From Campylobacteraceae bacterium (lineage in GTDB: Bacteria > Campylobacterota > Campylobacteria > Campylobacterales > Sulfurovaceae): 64,000 nucleotides of DNA. Location: the NCBI GenBank assembly GCA_027035765.1, contig JALVUD010000037.1:1-64000 (forward strand). The letters run 5' to 3'. A program made the position numbers and the translations under genes. A model generated the notes under the pieces. That model had not been told where the DNA came from. It did not search any database and was given only the letters and a program-made list of their open reading frames with translations. The first letter of the stretch is position 1; every line of letters starts with the position of its first letter. Positions 23,744 through 32,755 of this stretch are shown piece after piece.

Positions 23744-25432
23744 TTGTTCAAGAAACTCAATGCGCTGCTCTCACGGGATGACAAGCGATTTCTGACAGGT
23801 CTATTGATCCTTTCCCTGGTCGTTTCTCTTGTCGAGACGGCCGGGGTTTCAGTCATCATGCCGTTCATTGCCGTGGCGGGCAATTTTCACCTGATCCAGA
23901 GCAACGTTTACTACCACAGGGTCTATGAAGCTTTAGGCTTTACACAGGAGTCCCATTTCGTCATCGCCTTTGGTATCGCATTGATCCTCTTCTACCTTTT
24001 TCGTTCGGCTTTCAACCTTTTCTATTTCTATATGCTGGCCCGTTTTTCCCAGGGTCGGTATCACCTGATCGCCTACCGTCTGTTCGAGAACTATGTGGGG
24101 ATGCCCTACCGCCACTTCATCGAGCGCAACAGCTCCGAGCTGACCAAAGCGATCGTCAATGAGGCGCAGAACCTGACGACACTTATCTCCTCGATGCTTT
24201 TCATGGTGAGCGAGATCTTCATCGTGATCCTGATCTACAGCATGTTCCTCTATGTCAACTGGAAGATCACACTGGTTCTGACACTGGTTCTGCTCCTGAA
24301 CGGTCTGTTGATGACCCAGACGGTTTCACGTCTCATCAAACGGCAGGGGATAAGCCGGGAGGCATTTCAGCGAAAGTTCTACAACATCATCAACCGCGTA
24401 TTGGGCAACTTCAAGATGATCAAACTTCGAGGGAATGAACAGAAGATCCTCGAAGAGTTCGCCAGGGCGAGTTACGGGTTTACCCGGGCCAACATCATCA
24501 ACGCCACCCTCACACATTTCCCGAGACTCTTTCTCGAAGCGATCGGGTTCTCTCTCGTTGCGTCGATTGTCATCTATCTGATCTTCAAATACCAGACCGA
24601 TATTTCCAGCGCCTTCGGGCTGCTGTCGATGTTCGTCCTTGGACTCTATCGTCTGATGCCCTCGGTCAACCGCATTCTCAGCAGTTACAATCAGATCCTT
24701 TTCTACAGCAGATCACTGGATATCGTACACAACGATCTCTTCTATGAAGTGGAACAGCTGGGAGAGGAACCGATAGAGTTTGAAAAGAGCATCAGACTGG
24801 AGCATCTCTCTTTCGCCTATGCGGAAGGCAAGCCGGTCCTCGAGGATGTCAATCTTCTCATCCGCAAAAGGGAGAAGGTGGCTTTCACCGGGGAGAGCGG
24901 CAGCGGCAAGAGTACGCTGGTCGATCTGATCATCGGGCTCTACCGCCCCCAGAAAGGGGCGATCTATATCGATGAAGCCGAACTCTCGGAGCGCAATGTC
25001 AAAAGCTGGCGGCGGAAGGTCGGCTACATTCCCCAGGCGATCTATCTCTTCGACGGTACGGTGGCGGAGAATGTCGCCATGAACGAACCGATCGACGAAG
25101 CAAGGATCATCGAGGTTCTGAAGCAGGCCGATATCTGGGATTTTCTGGCGAAGCATCATCAGGGGCTGAACACTCATGTGGGAGAGGGAGGAGTCAAACT
25201 CAGCGGCGGCCAGAAGCAGCGTATTGCCATCGCCCGGGCCCTCTATACCGATCCGGAAGTGTTGGTGCTCGACGAAGCCACCTCGGCCCTGGACAACGAA
25301 ACCGAGGCTCGAATCATGGAAGAGATCTACCGGATCAGCCGGGACAAAACCCTGATCATCGTGGCGCACCGTCTGAGTACCCTGGAGGGGTGTGATAAAA
25401 TCTACAAACTTGAAAAGGGAAGGATCCTATGA
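23744..25432 (+). CDS. pglK: PglK-type ABC flippase for lipid-linked oligosaccharide
   Basis: A 562-residue half transporter: six membrane helices in the first ~330 residues, then a nucleotide-binding domain with Walker A GESGSGKST (about residue 381), signature LSGGQKQR and Walker B VLVLDEATSALD. Length and start (FKKLNALLSRDDKRFL) match Campylobacter PglK (about 564 residues), which flips undecaprenyl-linked glycan across the inner membrane for N-glycosylation. Presence of pglB in the same locus supports this over a generic MsbA-like exporter. It starts with TTG, 3 nt after wbpA, and overlaps wbpB by 4 nt. Confidence 0.85.
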   Translation: MFKKLNALLSRDDKRFLTGLLILSLVVSLVETAGVSVIMPFIAVAGNFHLIQSNVYYHRVYEALGFTQESHFVIAFGIALILFYLFRSAFNLFYFYMLARFSQGRYHLIAYRLFENYVGMPYRHFIERNSSELTKAIVNEAQNLTTLISSMLFMVSEIFIVILIYSMFLYVNWKITLVLTLVLLLNGLLMTQTVSRLIKRQGISREAFQRKFYNIINRVLGNFKMIKLRGNEQKILEEFARASYGFTRANIINATLTHFPRLFLEAIGFSLVASIVIYLIFKYQTDISSAFGLLSMFVLGLYRLMPSVNRILSSYNQILFYSRSLDIVHNDLFYEVEQLGEEPIEFEKSIRLEHLSFAYAEGKPVLEDVNLLIRKREKVAFTGESGSGKSTLVDLIIGLYRPQKGAIYIDEAELSERNVKSWRRKVGYIPQAIYLFDGTVAENVAMNEPIDEARIIEVLKQADIWDFLAKHHQGLNTHVGEGGVKLSGGQKQRIAIARALYTDPEVLVLDEATSALDNETEARIMEEIYRISRDKTLIIVAHRLSTLEGCDKIYKLEKGRIL

Positions 25433-26388
25433 AGAAATTTGCACTGATCGGAGCGGCAGGCTATATCGCTCCCCGGCATATGAAGGCGATCCGGGAGACC
25501 GGCAACGACCTGGTGGCGGCGATGGACCGTTGTGACAGTGTCGGGGTCATCGACAGCTTTTTTCCCGAAGCCAGCTTCTTTACCGAATTCGAGCGCTTCG
25601 ATCGTCATGTGGACAAACTGCGGCTGAAAGAGGAAACCAAAATAGATTTTGTCTCCATCACCAGTCCCAACTACCTCCACGATGCCCACATCCGCTGGGC
25701 GCTTCGCAGCGGTGCCGATGCCATCTGTGAAAAGCCGCTGGTCCTCAACCCCTGGAACATCGACGCCCTCGAAGAGGTGGAGCGGCGCAATGGCGGGCGG
25801 GTCTACAATATCCTCCAGCTCCGTCTGCACCCCTCCATCGTGGCTCTGAAGGAGAAGGTGAGCTGCGAACTGGCGGAGAATCCCGACAGGGTCTACGACA
25901 TCGATCTGACCTATCTCACCAGCCGGGGCAAGTGGTATTTCATCAGCTGGAAAGGGGACGAGGCCAAAAGCGGGGGTATCGCCAGCAATATCGGGGTCCA
26001 TTTCTACGATATGCTCAGCTGGATCTTCGGAGAGGTGGAGGAGAACATCGTCCACCTCAAGACCCCCTACGCCAATGCAGGCTACCTCAAGCTCAGACAT
26101 GCCAATGTCCGGTGGTTCCTCTCCGTCGTCTACGACTATATTCCCGACGAGATCAAAGCCCAGGGACAGCGAACCTACCGCTCCATCACCGTCGACGGTG
26201 AGGAGATCGAATTCAGCGGCGGCTTCACGGACCTGCATACCCGCAGCTACGAGGAGATCCTCAAAGGCAACGGCTTCGGCCTCCAGGAGGCCCGTCCCTC
26301 CATCGAGATCGTCTCCACCATCCGCCACCTCGAACCCGTCGGCCTGAAGGGGGAGTATCATCCGTTTTGTAGGAAGGTAGAAGGGTGA
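25429..26388 (+). CDS. wbpB: UDP-GlcNAcA 3-dehydrogenase, WbpB/WlbA type (Gfo/Idh/MocA family)
   Basis: A 319-residue oxidoreductase. It begins KKFALIGAAGYIAPRHMKAI, nearly the WbpB N-terminus, with SPNYLHDAHIRWAL, ICEKPLV, LTYLTSRGKWYF.SWKGDE and SNIGVHFYDML following. It oxidises C3 of UDP-GlcNAcA for the WbpE aminotransferase. The last residues (RKVEG) and the stop lie in the left array of the inserted four-helix-bundle element, so the natural C-terminus was probably replaced by a few residues. It overlaps pglK by ATGA and the next gene by GTGA. Confidence 0.9.
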   Translation: MKKFALIGAAGYIAPRHMKAIRETGNDLVAAMDRCDSVGVIDSFFPEASFFTEFERFDRHVDKLRLKEETKIDFVSITSPNYLHDAHIRWALRSGADAICEKPLVLNPWNIDALEEVERRNGGRVYNILQLRLHPSIVALKEKVSCELAENPDRVYDIDLTYLTSRGKWYFISWKGDEAKSGGIASNIGVHFYDMLSWIFGEVEENIVHLKTPYANAGYLKLRHANVRWFLSVVYDYIPDEIKAQGQRTYRSITVDGEEIEFSGGFTDLHTRSYEEILKGNGFGLQEARPSIEIVSTIRHLEPVGLKGEYHPFCRKVEG

Positions 26389-26804
26389 AGGTAGAAGGGA
26401 GAAGGAATAGTTATCGGGATCTGCTTGTGTGGCAGAAATCGATGATACTTGCCAAAGAAGTCTATCTCCTGAGCGGGAACTTTCCAAAGGAAGAGATGTA
26501 TGGTCTCACTTCCCAGATCAGAAGGTCTGCGATTTCCGTACCCAGCAATATCGCCGAAGGTCGTGGCAGAGGCGGAGACAGGGAATTTGTGAGATTTTTG
26601 CAAATAGCCCTGGGATCATTATACGAACTGCAGACACAAATGGAATTGGCACAGCAATTGGGATTGACGGAAAATATTGAGAGTGTTATCGGTCTATCGT
26701 ATGAATTGGAAAAAATGATCAATAGCTTAATTACCTCCAAAGGAGGCCGAAATGGATAAAGTCGGAGATTCCACCCCTTCTCCCTTCTACCTTCACCCTT
26801 CTTC
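26377..26804 (+). mobile_element. Candidate mobile element: four-helix-bundle gene between inverted heptamer arrays
   Basis: Left array 26377-26404 (GTAGAAG, GGTGAAG, GTAGAAG, GGAGAAG) and right array 26777-26804 are inverted copies; 26379-26405 and 26776-26802 are perfect 27-bp inverted repeats. Between them is one gene of the S23/IVS four-helix-bundle family. The element sits inside the wbpB-wbpD junction. The left array gives wbpB its stop and the inner gene its GTG; the sequence inside the right end gives wbpD its ribosome-binding site and ATG. The family is known from intervening sequences in 23S rRNA genes, which also end in inverted repeats. Mobility is inferred. Confidence 0.65.
26385..26759 (+). 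CDS. Four-helix-bundle protein, S23/23S rRNA intervening-sequence protein family
   Basis: A 124-residue helical protein with the family hallmarks: [47 protein letters not shown] and [13 protein letters not shown]. Structures of relatives form four-helix bundles that assemble as pentamers; they are encoded within 23S rRNA intervening sequences and are related to Avd of diversity-generating retroelements. No function is proven for stand-alone copies. The first residues (KVEGRRN) come from the left array; AGGAAGG lies 7 nt before the GTG. No reverse transcriptase or variable repeat is nearby, so this is not a retroelement. It breaks an otherwise pathway-specific gene order. Confidence 0.88.
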   Translation: MKVEGRRNSYRDLLVWQKSMILAKEVYLLSGNFPKEEMYGLTSQIRRSAISVPSNIAEGRGRGGDREFVRFLQIALGSLYELQTQMELAQQLGLTENIESVIGLSYELEKMINSLITSKGGRNG

Positions 26805-27387
26805 CTATAAAGATGACAACGTCACCATCGGTGCCGGGACGAAGATCTGGCACTTCTGCCATATCCTGCCCGAGACCGTCATCGGAGAGAACTGCTCCTT
26901 CGGCCAGAACTGTGTCGTCGGGCCGAGGGTGAAGGTGGGCAGTGGGGTCAAGGTGCAGAACAATGTATCGATCTACGAAGGGGTGGAGGTGGAGGATGAT
27001 GTCTTTCTGGGGCCTTCGATGGTCTTTACCAACGTCATCAACCCGAGAGCTTTCATTCAACGCAAAGAGGAGTTCAGAAAAACTCTGTTGAAGAAGGGTT
27101 GCTCCGTGGGCGCCAACGCCACCATCGTCTGCGGGGTCACCATCGGCGAGTATGCGCTGATCGGTAGCGGAGCGGTGGTGACGAAGGATGTTCCTCCCTA
27201 TGCATTGATGGTGGGCGTCCCGGCCCGCCGGATCGGCTGGGTGGGGATCTCCGGTGAGACACTGGTTTTCAATGAACAGGGCATAGCCGTCGATAGATAC
27301 GACGGAAGGAGATACAGATTGAAAGGTGATAGAATTACATTGATTCAGGAGAGATCCGACGGAGACTTTCTTGACAAGATGAAATAG
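26752..27387 (+). CDS. wbpD: UDP-GlcNAc(3N)A N-acetyltransferase, WbpD/WlbB type
   Basis: A 211-residue left-handed beta-helix acyltransferase with hexapeptide repeats (about residues 25-150), [15 protein letters not shown], and [34 protein letters not shown], all typical of WbpD. It acetylates the 3-amino group made by WbpE. The ATG and its AAAGGAGG site lie within the inserted element; residues about 8-18 ([11 protein letters not shown]) are encoded by the right array. Family similarity resumes at YLHPSS, so array and native sequence coincide there. A second, shorter homologue lies at 28494. Confidence 0.88.
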   Translation: MDKVGDSTPSPFYLHPSSYKDDNVTIGAGTKIWHFCHILPETVIGENCSFGQNCVVGPRVKVGSGVKVQNNVSIYEGVEVEDDVFLGPSMVFTNVINPRAFIQRKEEFRKTLLKKGCSVGANATIVCGVTIGEYALIGSGAVVTKDVPPYALMVGVPARRIGWVGISGETLVFNEQGIAVDRYDGRRYRLKGDRITLIQERSDGDFLDKMK

Positions 27388-27415
27388 ATGAAGAGACAGA
27401 GAGGAATGATAAGGT

Positions 27416-28504
27416 ATGAAAATAAATTTTATTGATTTGCAGGCGCAATATAAAAAATACAAAGACGAAATCGATTCGGATCTTGAATCCGTTCTGAATA
27501 GTTCAACATATATTATGGGACCCCAGGTGCGTGAACTGGAAAACGAGCTCGCGGATTTTGCAGGTGTTGAACATGCCATAGGATGCAGTAGTGGAACAGA
27601 TGCACTGCTGCTGGCCATGATGGCTCTGGAGATCGGGCCGGGTGATGAGGTCATTACCACGCCGTTCACATTTATTGCGACCGCAGAGGCGATAGCTTTT
27701 CTTGGGGCCAAGCCGGTGTTTGTGGATATAGATGAACGAACATACAATATTGATGTTTCGAAAATCGAAGATGTTATTACAGATAAAACCAAAGCGATCG
27801 TGCCTGTTTCATTGTTTGGACAGATGTCGGATATGGATGCGATTGACAGCCTTGCGAAAAAACATAACCTTTATGTTATAGAGGATGCAGCACAGAGTTT
27901 CGGAGCAGAGTACAAGGGAAAAAAGTCATGCAGTGTTTCAGATATAGGATGTACCTCATTTTTCCCCGCTAAACCTTTGGGGTGCTATGGAGACGGCGGG
28001 GCAGTTTTCACAAACAATACAGAACTTGCCGAGAAAATACGGATACTTCTGAATCATGGACAAACGGATAGGTATGTTCATGAATATATCGGAATGAACG
28101 GAAGGCTTGATTCTATTCAGGCGGCTGTTCTCCGAGTCAAGCTAAAACATTACAGTCATGAAATCGAGGAGAGAAATTCCATAGCAAGTAAGTATAGTGA
28201 AAATCTTAAAAATGTCGTCACTCCTCATGTCGATGAACAAAATATGTCGGTATGGGCTCAATATTGTATCAGAGCGAAAGAGAGGGAAAAAGTGATCCAA
28301 AGATGTACACAGGCCGGTATCCCGACCGCAATTTACTATCCTATTCCTCTTCACCTGCAGAAGGTGTTTTCAAACCTTGGATACAAAGAAGGGGATTTCC
28401 CGATAGCGGAAGCGGTTTCACGAGATATCATGGCTTTGCCAATGTCCGCTTTTTTGGCTGAGGAGCAGCAGGACTATATTATAGGAGTGCTCAATGGAGA
28501 ATGA
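27416..28504 (+). CDS. wbpE: DegT/DnrJ/EryC1 aminotransferase, WbpE type
   Basis: A 362-residue PLP sugar aminotransferase. Motifs: FIDLQAQYKKYKDEID, CSSGTDALLLAM, TTPFTFIATAEAI, EDAAQSFGAEYKGK and the PLP lysine K186 in FFPAKPLGCYGDGGA. These agree with WbpE/WlbC enzymes that aminate C3 of the 3-keto sugar made by WbpB. Base composition is more A+T-rich than wbpB upstream, hinting at a different origin. Its 3' end overlaps the next acetyltransferase gene by 11 nt. Confidence 0.88.
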   Translation: MKINFIDLQAQYKKYKDEIDSDLESVLNSSTYIMGPQVRELENELADFAGVEHAIGCSSGTDALLLAMMALEIGPGDEVITTPFTFIATAEAIAFLGAKPVFVDIDERTYNIDVSKIEDVITDKTKAIVPVSLFGQMSDMDAIDSLAKKHNLYVIEDAAQSFGAEYKGKKSCSVSDIGCTSFFPAKPLGCYGDGGAVFTNNTELAEKIRILLNHGQTDRYVHEYIGMNGRLDSIQAAVLRVKLKHYSHEIEERNSIASKYSENLKNVVTPHVDEQNMSVWAQYCIRAKEREKVIQRCTQAGIPTAIYYPIPLHLQKVFSNLGYKEGDFPIAEAVSRDIMALPMSAFLAEEQQDYIIGVLNGE

Positions 28505-29003
28505 TGTCTATATCCATCCTTCCGCTCATGTTTCTCCTGAGGCTATGATTGGGAGAGGGAGCAAGATATGGATCAACTCCCAGATCCGGGAAGGCGCTGA
28601 GATCGGGGAAAACTGTATCGTCTCAAAAGACACCTATATCGATGCCGGAGTGAAGATAGGGAAGAACTGCAAAATCCAGAACGGTGTCTCGATCTATAAG
28701 GGTGTAGAGATCAAAGACGATGTTTTCGTGGGTCCCAATGCCTGTTTCACAAACGATAAAGTACCTAGAGCTTTCAACGCGGAGTGGAAGATTACACCGA
28801 CAACGATAGAAAAAGGGGCCAGTATAGGGGCGAATGCCACAATCGTATGTGGAATCACGATCGGTGAATATGCTATGGTGGGGGCGGGGAGTGTCGTCAC
28901 AAAGGATGTCGAGCCCTATAGTCTGGTGATGGGAAATCCGGCCAAACATGTGAGCTACATTGATCAATTCGGTAACAAAGTTGAAAGAAAGCAAAAACAA
29001 TGA
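28494..29003 (+). CDS. Second WbpD-like hexapeptide-repeat N-acetyltransferase
   Basis: A 169-residue left-handed beta-helix protein beginning YIHPSAHVSPEAMIGRGSKIW, with KIQNGVSIYKGVEIKDDVF and [31 protein letters not shown]. It is a paralogue of the wbpD product and close in length to the compact WlbB-type acetyltransferases. Together with the next gene (a second Gfo/Idh dehydrogenase) it suggests either a second 3-acetamido-uronic acid branch or redundancy. It may be the original wbpD of this gene group, since it directly overlaps wbpE. Confidence 0.82.
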   Translation: MENDVYIHPSAHVSPEAMIGRGSKIWINSQIREGAEIGENCIVSKDTYIDAGVKIGKNCKIQNGVSIYKGVEIKDDVFVGPNACFTNDKVPRAFNAEWKITPTTIEKGASIGANATIVCGITIGEYAMVGAGSVVTKDVEPYSLVMGNPAKHVSYIDQFGNKVERKQKQ

Positions 29004-29956
29004 ATAGACCGCCTGTGAATATCGCCCTGTTGGGTGTAGGAAATATGGGGAGGAACCACCTGAGAAATCTCGATATGCTCAAAAGGGTGAATCTGAGTTT
29101 CGTCTACGACATCAACCGATCTTTTTGCGAAGAAGTGGCTGCTCTCTATGACCTGAAGTGCTCCGACGATCTCGAACGCGACCTACAGGGCATTGACGGA
29201 GTGATCATCGCCACCCCCACATCGACACACTATGACTATATTGAACGTGTGGCGCCATACGTCAAAAATATATTTGTCGAAAAACCGTTGACGGAAGATG
29301 TTGAAAGTGCCAGAAAAATCTGCAAATTGGCCAAAGAAAAAGAGCTGAATATACAAGTGGGGTTTATAGAGCGCTACAACCCTGCGGTAGAGGCTCTCAA
29401 GAAAGTCATTCAGAATACGGACCATGTAGTAAACATCGATTTCACCAGAACCAATAAAGTCAGCAGCAGGATCACGGATGTCGACGTTGTCATCGATCTC
29501 ATGATCCACGATATCGATCTGGCCATGAATATCAACGGCAATGTCGAAGAGATAAGTGCCCATGGATATATAAAAAACGGAATGATCGAGTACGCCCGTG
29601 CGATTATTACGCATGAAAATGGAAGTTTTTCGAATATTGTAGCGAGCCGTATCACCGAAAAAAGAATGAGACATATCAGCGCCACTTGTGAGGATATGTA
29701 TATAGACTGTAACTTACTGAGCAAAGAAGTGATCGTGAACCGACAAACGCTGGAACAGTATCTGGATGATGTCTCGATCTCTTCCCGGGAAGAGACGATC
29801 ACCGTGGGGTTACAGGAGGCACTCCTGTCGGAATTGATGGATTTTCAGAAACTCTGCTGGGGAGATCCTGTCGATGTGGCGAATGAAATCGATGGAACGG
29901 TGGCGCTGGAAGTGGCCGGCCGTATTCAAAAGATCATCATGGAACAGAACAGATGA
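29000..29956 (+). CDS. Gfo/Idh/MocA-family sugar dehydrogenase
   Basis: A 318-residue NAD-dependent oxidoreductase with the Rossmann motif LLGVGNMGRNHLRNLDML, the family EKPLTEDVESA sequence (Lys-Pro of the active site), and a C-terminal alpha/beta domain containing DLMIHDIDLAMN with catalytic His. It is not close to WbpB in sequence. It probably oxidises a sugar nucleotide, perhaps before amination by a neighbour. Start and stop both overlap adjacent genes by 4 nt (ATGA), indicating a coupled operon. Confidence 0.8.
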   Translation: MNRPPVNIALLGVGNMGRNHLRNLDMLKRVNLSFVYDINRSFCEEVAALYDLKCSDDLERDLQGIDGVIIATPTSTHYDYIERVAPYVKNIFVEKPLTEDVESARKICKLAKEKELNIQVGFIERYNPAVEALKKVIQNTDHVVNIDFTRTNKVSSRITDVDVVIDLMIHDIDLAMNINGNVEEISAHGYIKNGMIEYARAIITHENGSFSNIVASRITEKRMRHISATCEDMYIDCNLLSKEVIVNRQTLEQYLDDVSISSREETITVGLQEALLSELMDFQKLCWGDPVDVANEIDGTVALEVAGRIQKIIMEQNR

Positions 29957-30912
29957 GAGCGCCCATTTCCGGAAGTGGTATCCTGGTAACCGGGGGAGCC
30001 GGTTTTATCGGGAGCCATCTTGTGGATCGTCTTCTTGCAGAAGGAGCGAGAGAGGTTGTCGTCGTCGACAATATGTTTCTCGGAAGAGAAGAGAACCTGG
30101 AGGAAGCCCTGGCGAAAGGAGCGATATTATACAAAGACGATATCGAAATTTCATCCTCTCTTGACTACATTTTTGAAAAGCATGATATCGATATCGTATT
30201 CAATTGTGCGACAAAAGCATTGAATTACTCTTTTGTCAACCCCTCTAACGCTTTCGATACGAATGTCAAAGGGATATTGAATATTCTGGAGCACCAAAGA
30301 AGAGGCAGTTTCGGGACACTGGTGCACTTTTCTACATCCGAAGTGTACGGCAGTGCGGTCTATGAACCGATGGACGAACAGCATCCCATCAATCCCACGA
30401 CGACCTATGCGGCCGGGAAAGCAGCAGCAGATCTCGCTTTGAAAAGCTGGGTCAACATGTTTGATCTCGATGCCTTTATCGTTCGTCCTTTCAACAATTA
30501 TGGACCCAGACAGAACTACAGAGGATATCTTGCCGGTATTATTCCCATCACAATTTGGAGGATTCTCAACGGGATTCCGCCGGAGATACACGGCACCGGA
30601 CTCCAAAGCAGGGACTTTATCTATGTTTATGATACCGTGGATGCCATTATTAGACTGTTTCCGCTTATGGAGAAAGGGGACAGCGTCAATATCTCCACCG
30701 ACAGCCAACTCTCAATGAAGGAAGTTGTCGAGAGGATCGCCTCTGAAATGAATTATAGAGATGAGATAGTACAAAAGCCGGCACGAAAAGCTGATGTGGA
30801 ATGTCACTGTGCCAGCAACGAGAAAATAAAATCGATGATCGATTACCGACTGACCCCTTTTGACAAAGGATTAGAAGAGACGGTCCGATGGTACAAGGAA
30901 AACCTGCGATGA
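29953..30912 (+). CDS. NAD-dependent epimerase/dehydratase (extended SDR)
   Basis: A 319-residue sugar-nucleotide SDR. It has ILVTGGAGFIGSHLVDRLL, catalytic residues in HFSTSEVYG and YAAGKAAADLA, and RPFNNYGPRQNYRGY, common in UDP- or NDP-sugar 4,6-dehydratases and epimerases. The following genes encode a PerA-like aminotransferase and a formyltransferase, which suggests a 4-keto-6-deoxy sugar that is then aminated and N-formylated. The substrate is inferred from context only. Confidence 0.78.
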   Translation: MRAPISGSGILVTGGAGFIGSHLVDRLLAEGAREVVVVDNMFLGREENLEEALAKGAILYKDDIEISSSLDYIFEKHDIDIVFNCATKALNYSFVNPSNAFDTNVKGILNILEHQRRGSFGTLVHFSTSEVYGSAVYEPMDEQHPINPTTTYAAGKAAADLALKSWVNMFDLDAFIVRPFNNYGPRQNYRGYLAGIIPITIWRILNGIPPEIHGTGLQSRDFIYVYDTVDAIIRLFPLMEKGDSVNISTDSQLSMKEVVERIASEMNYRDEIVQKPARKADVECHCASNEKIKSMIDYRLTPFDKGLEETVRWYKENLR

Positions 30913-31988
30913 TCAGACTCATCAAGCCCTATATCAGTTTCGAGGATGTAGAGAAGGAATACAGAGAGATTTTTGAAAGCGGATGGTTTACAAAGGGAAA
31001 ATATGTGGAGGAGTTCCGACGCGTTATCAGGGAGTATACCGGGGCTAACTATGCTCATCTGACCACCTCCGCAACCACCGCTCTGATGATGGCATTGAGA
31101 GCTTTGGAGATCAAACCCGGAGACGAGGTGATAGTTTCCGACTTTTCATTTCCCGCGACAGCTAACGTAGTTGAGGAACTTGGAGCGATCCCGATCTTTG
31201 CCGATGTGAGTTTGGAGACGTTCAATATGCTTCCCGAGGAGCTGGAATCCAAAATCACGGAAAAGACCAAAGCGGTTATCTTCGTGGATGCTTTGGGGAA
31301 CCCAAGCGGAATTCATCAAATAAAGGAGATCTGCAGCAGGTATGATCTGCCGCTCATCGAAGACGCTGCCTGTGCGATTGGAAGCAGTGAATTTGGAGAA
31401 AAGTGCGGAAATATCGCAGACATCACCTGCTTCAGCTTCCATCCGAGGAAGCTTTTGACTACGGGTGAAGGAGGAGCTATTACCTGCAACGATGAAACGC
31501 TTCACCGTTTTTTTGAAATAAAGCTGAACCACGGTGCGGTATCAGAAAACGGGAAAATCGAGTTTGTGGACTTTGGATATAATTATAGACTTACAGAGCT
31601 TCAGGCGGTGATGGGGATCAAACAGATTGAAAAGCTGGATGAGATCGTCCGATCACGCAACCTGATCAGGGATAGCTATATCGAAGCACTTGAGCCGTTG
31701 GGGTTTGAAGTGCAGAAAGTATCAGAAGGTGTCAGGCATAATGTCCAATCGATGGTGTTCAAAGTGCCTAAAGAAATTAATAGAGACGAGTTGTCAAAAT
31801 ACCTAAAAAATGAGAACATAGAAACTACCATTGGAACATATTCACTTAGTGGAACAACTTACTTTAAGGATAAGTATGCAAATGTTCAATATAATTCAAG
31901 TTCTTTGGAATACAGTACAATAACCCTCCCTTGTTATAATGGTGTTGATAATAAATTAATTATAGAAAGAATCAGGGGGTTTTTGTGA
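30909..31988 (+). CDS. DegT/DnrJ/EryC1 aminotransferase, perosamine-synthase-like
   Basis: A 359-residue PLP sugar aminotransferase. KPYISFEDVEKEYREIFESGWFTKG, the EDAACAIGS motif, and SFHPRKLLTTGEGGAI with the PLP lysine are typical of 4-aminotransferases such as perosamine synthase. The start at 30909 overlaps the previous stop (ATGA). From about 31740 onward codon usage turns sharply A+T-rich, and the A+T-rich character continues into the next two genes. The gene is therefore possibly chimeric, with its last ~80 codons belonging to the imported block. Confidence 0.83.
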   Translation: MIRLIKPYISFEDVEKEYREIFESGWFTKGKYVEEFRRVIREYTGANYAHLTTSATTALMMALRALEIKPGDEVIVSDFSFPATANVVEELGAIPIFADVSLETFNMLPEELESKITEKTKAVIFVDALGNPSGIHQIKEICSRYDLPLIEDAACAIGSSEFGEKCGNIADITCFSFHPRKLLTTGEGGAITCNDETLHRFFEIKLNHGAVSENGKIEFVDFGYNYRLTELQAVMGIKQIEKLDEIVRSRNLIRDSYIEALEPLGFEVQKVSEGVRHNVQSMVFKVPKEINRDELSKYLKNENIETTIGTYSLSGTTYFKDKYANVQYNSSSLEYSTITLPCYNGVDNKLIIERIRGFL

Positions 31989-32755
31989 AAATAGTTTTTT
32001 TTGGATGTACCAAATTTAGTGAAGAACTTTTAAATGCATTAATAGATGGTGGTTTTGATATCTCTGCAATCTTTACTATCCCAAAAGAATTTTCAATTAA
32101 ACATAATGAAAAAATAACAAATACAAATTTTGCCGATTTGAAATATATAGCAGATAAAGAAGAAATACCTTTATATTATGTAAATGGGAACAAAGATTTA
32201 GATACATATGAAAACATAATTAGAGAAATAAATCCAGATATAATTTTAGTACTGGGTTGGTACTATATTGTTCCGAAAAAAATTAGAAATCTAGCAAAAT
32301 ATGGTGCTTGTGGCATACACGCTTCTCTATTGCCTAGATATGCCGGATGGGCTCCGCTTGTCTGGGCAATGATTAATGGAGAAAAAGAAACAGGGGTTAC
32401 ATTTTTTAAACTTGATGATAGCATAGATGGCGGGGATATTATAGCTCAAGAAAAGTTTACTATAGATTATGAAGACACAATAAAAGAAGTATATGATAAG
32501 GCAACCAAAAAATCTGTAGATATTTTACTATATTCCTTAAACAATATCAAAAACATAAAGTTCATAAAACAAGATAAAACAAAGATTGAAATTTATGAAA
32601 AAAGAAGCCCAGAAGATGGTGAGATTGATTTATCAATGCCTTCAGAAGATTTATATAATTTTATAAGGGCACAGTCGTATCCATATCCAGGTGCATTTAT
32701 TAGAACTGTGGATGGCAAGAAGCTAGTGATTGAAAGAGCAAGGATAGAAGATTGA
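31985..32755 (+). CDS. Formyltransferase-family protein (probable sugar N-formyltransferase)
   Basis: A 256-residue member of the formyl-transferase fold: KIVFFGCTKFSEELLNAL, then GIHASLLPRYAGWAPLVWAMINGE and DDSIDGGDII with the conserved Asp. The catalytic Asn-x-His of classical enzymes reads Gly-Ile-His here, so either the subgroup uses Gly or catalysis differs. The context of a sugar dehydratase and aminotransferase favours transfer of a formyl group from N10-formyltetrahydrofolate to an amino sugar. The DNA is strongly A+T-rich relative to flanking loci. It starts with GTG and overlaps neighbours at both ends. Confidence 0.72.
   Translation: MKIVFFGCTKFSEELLNALIDGGFDISAIFTIPKEFSIKHNEKITNTNFADLKYIADKEEIPLYYVNGNKDLDTYENIIREINPDIILVLGWYYIVPKKIRNLAKYGACGIHASLLPRYAGWAPLVWAMINGEKETGVTFFKLDDSIDGGDIIAQEKFTIDYEDTIKEVYDKATKKSVDILLYSLNNIKNIKFIKQDKTKIEIYEKRSPEDGEIDLSMPSEDLYNFIRAQSYPYPGAFIRTVDGKKLVIERARIED

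Noticed and set aside
26385-26759. Diversity-generating retroelement accessory protein (Avd)
   Set aside because: The protein is in the related family, but there is no reverse transcriptase, template repeat or variable repeat in the window.
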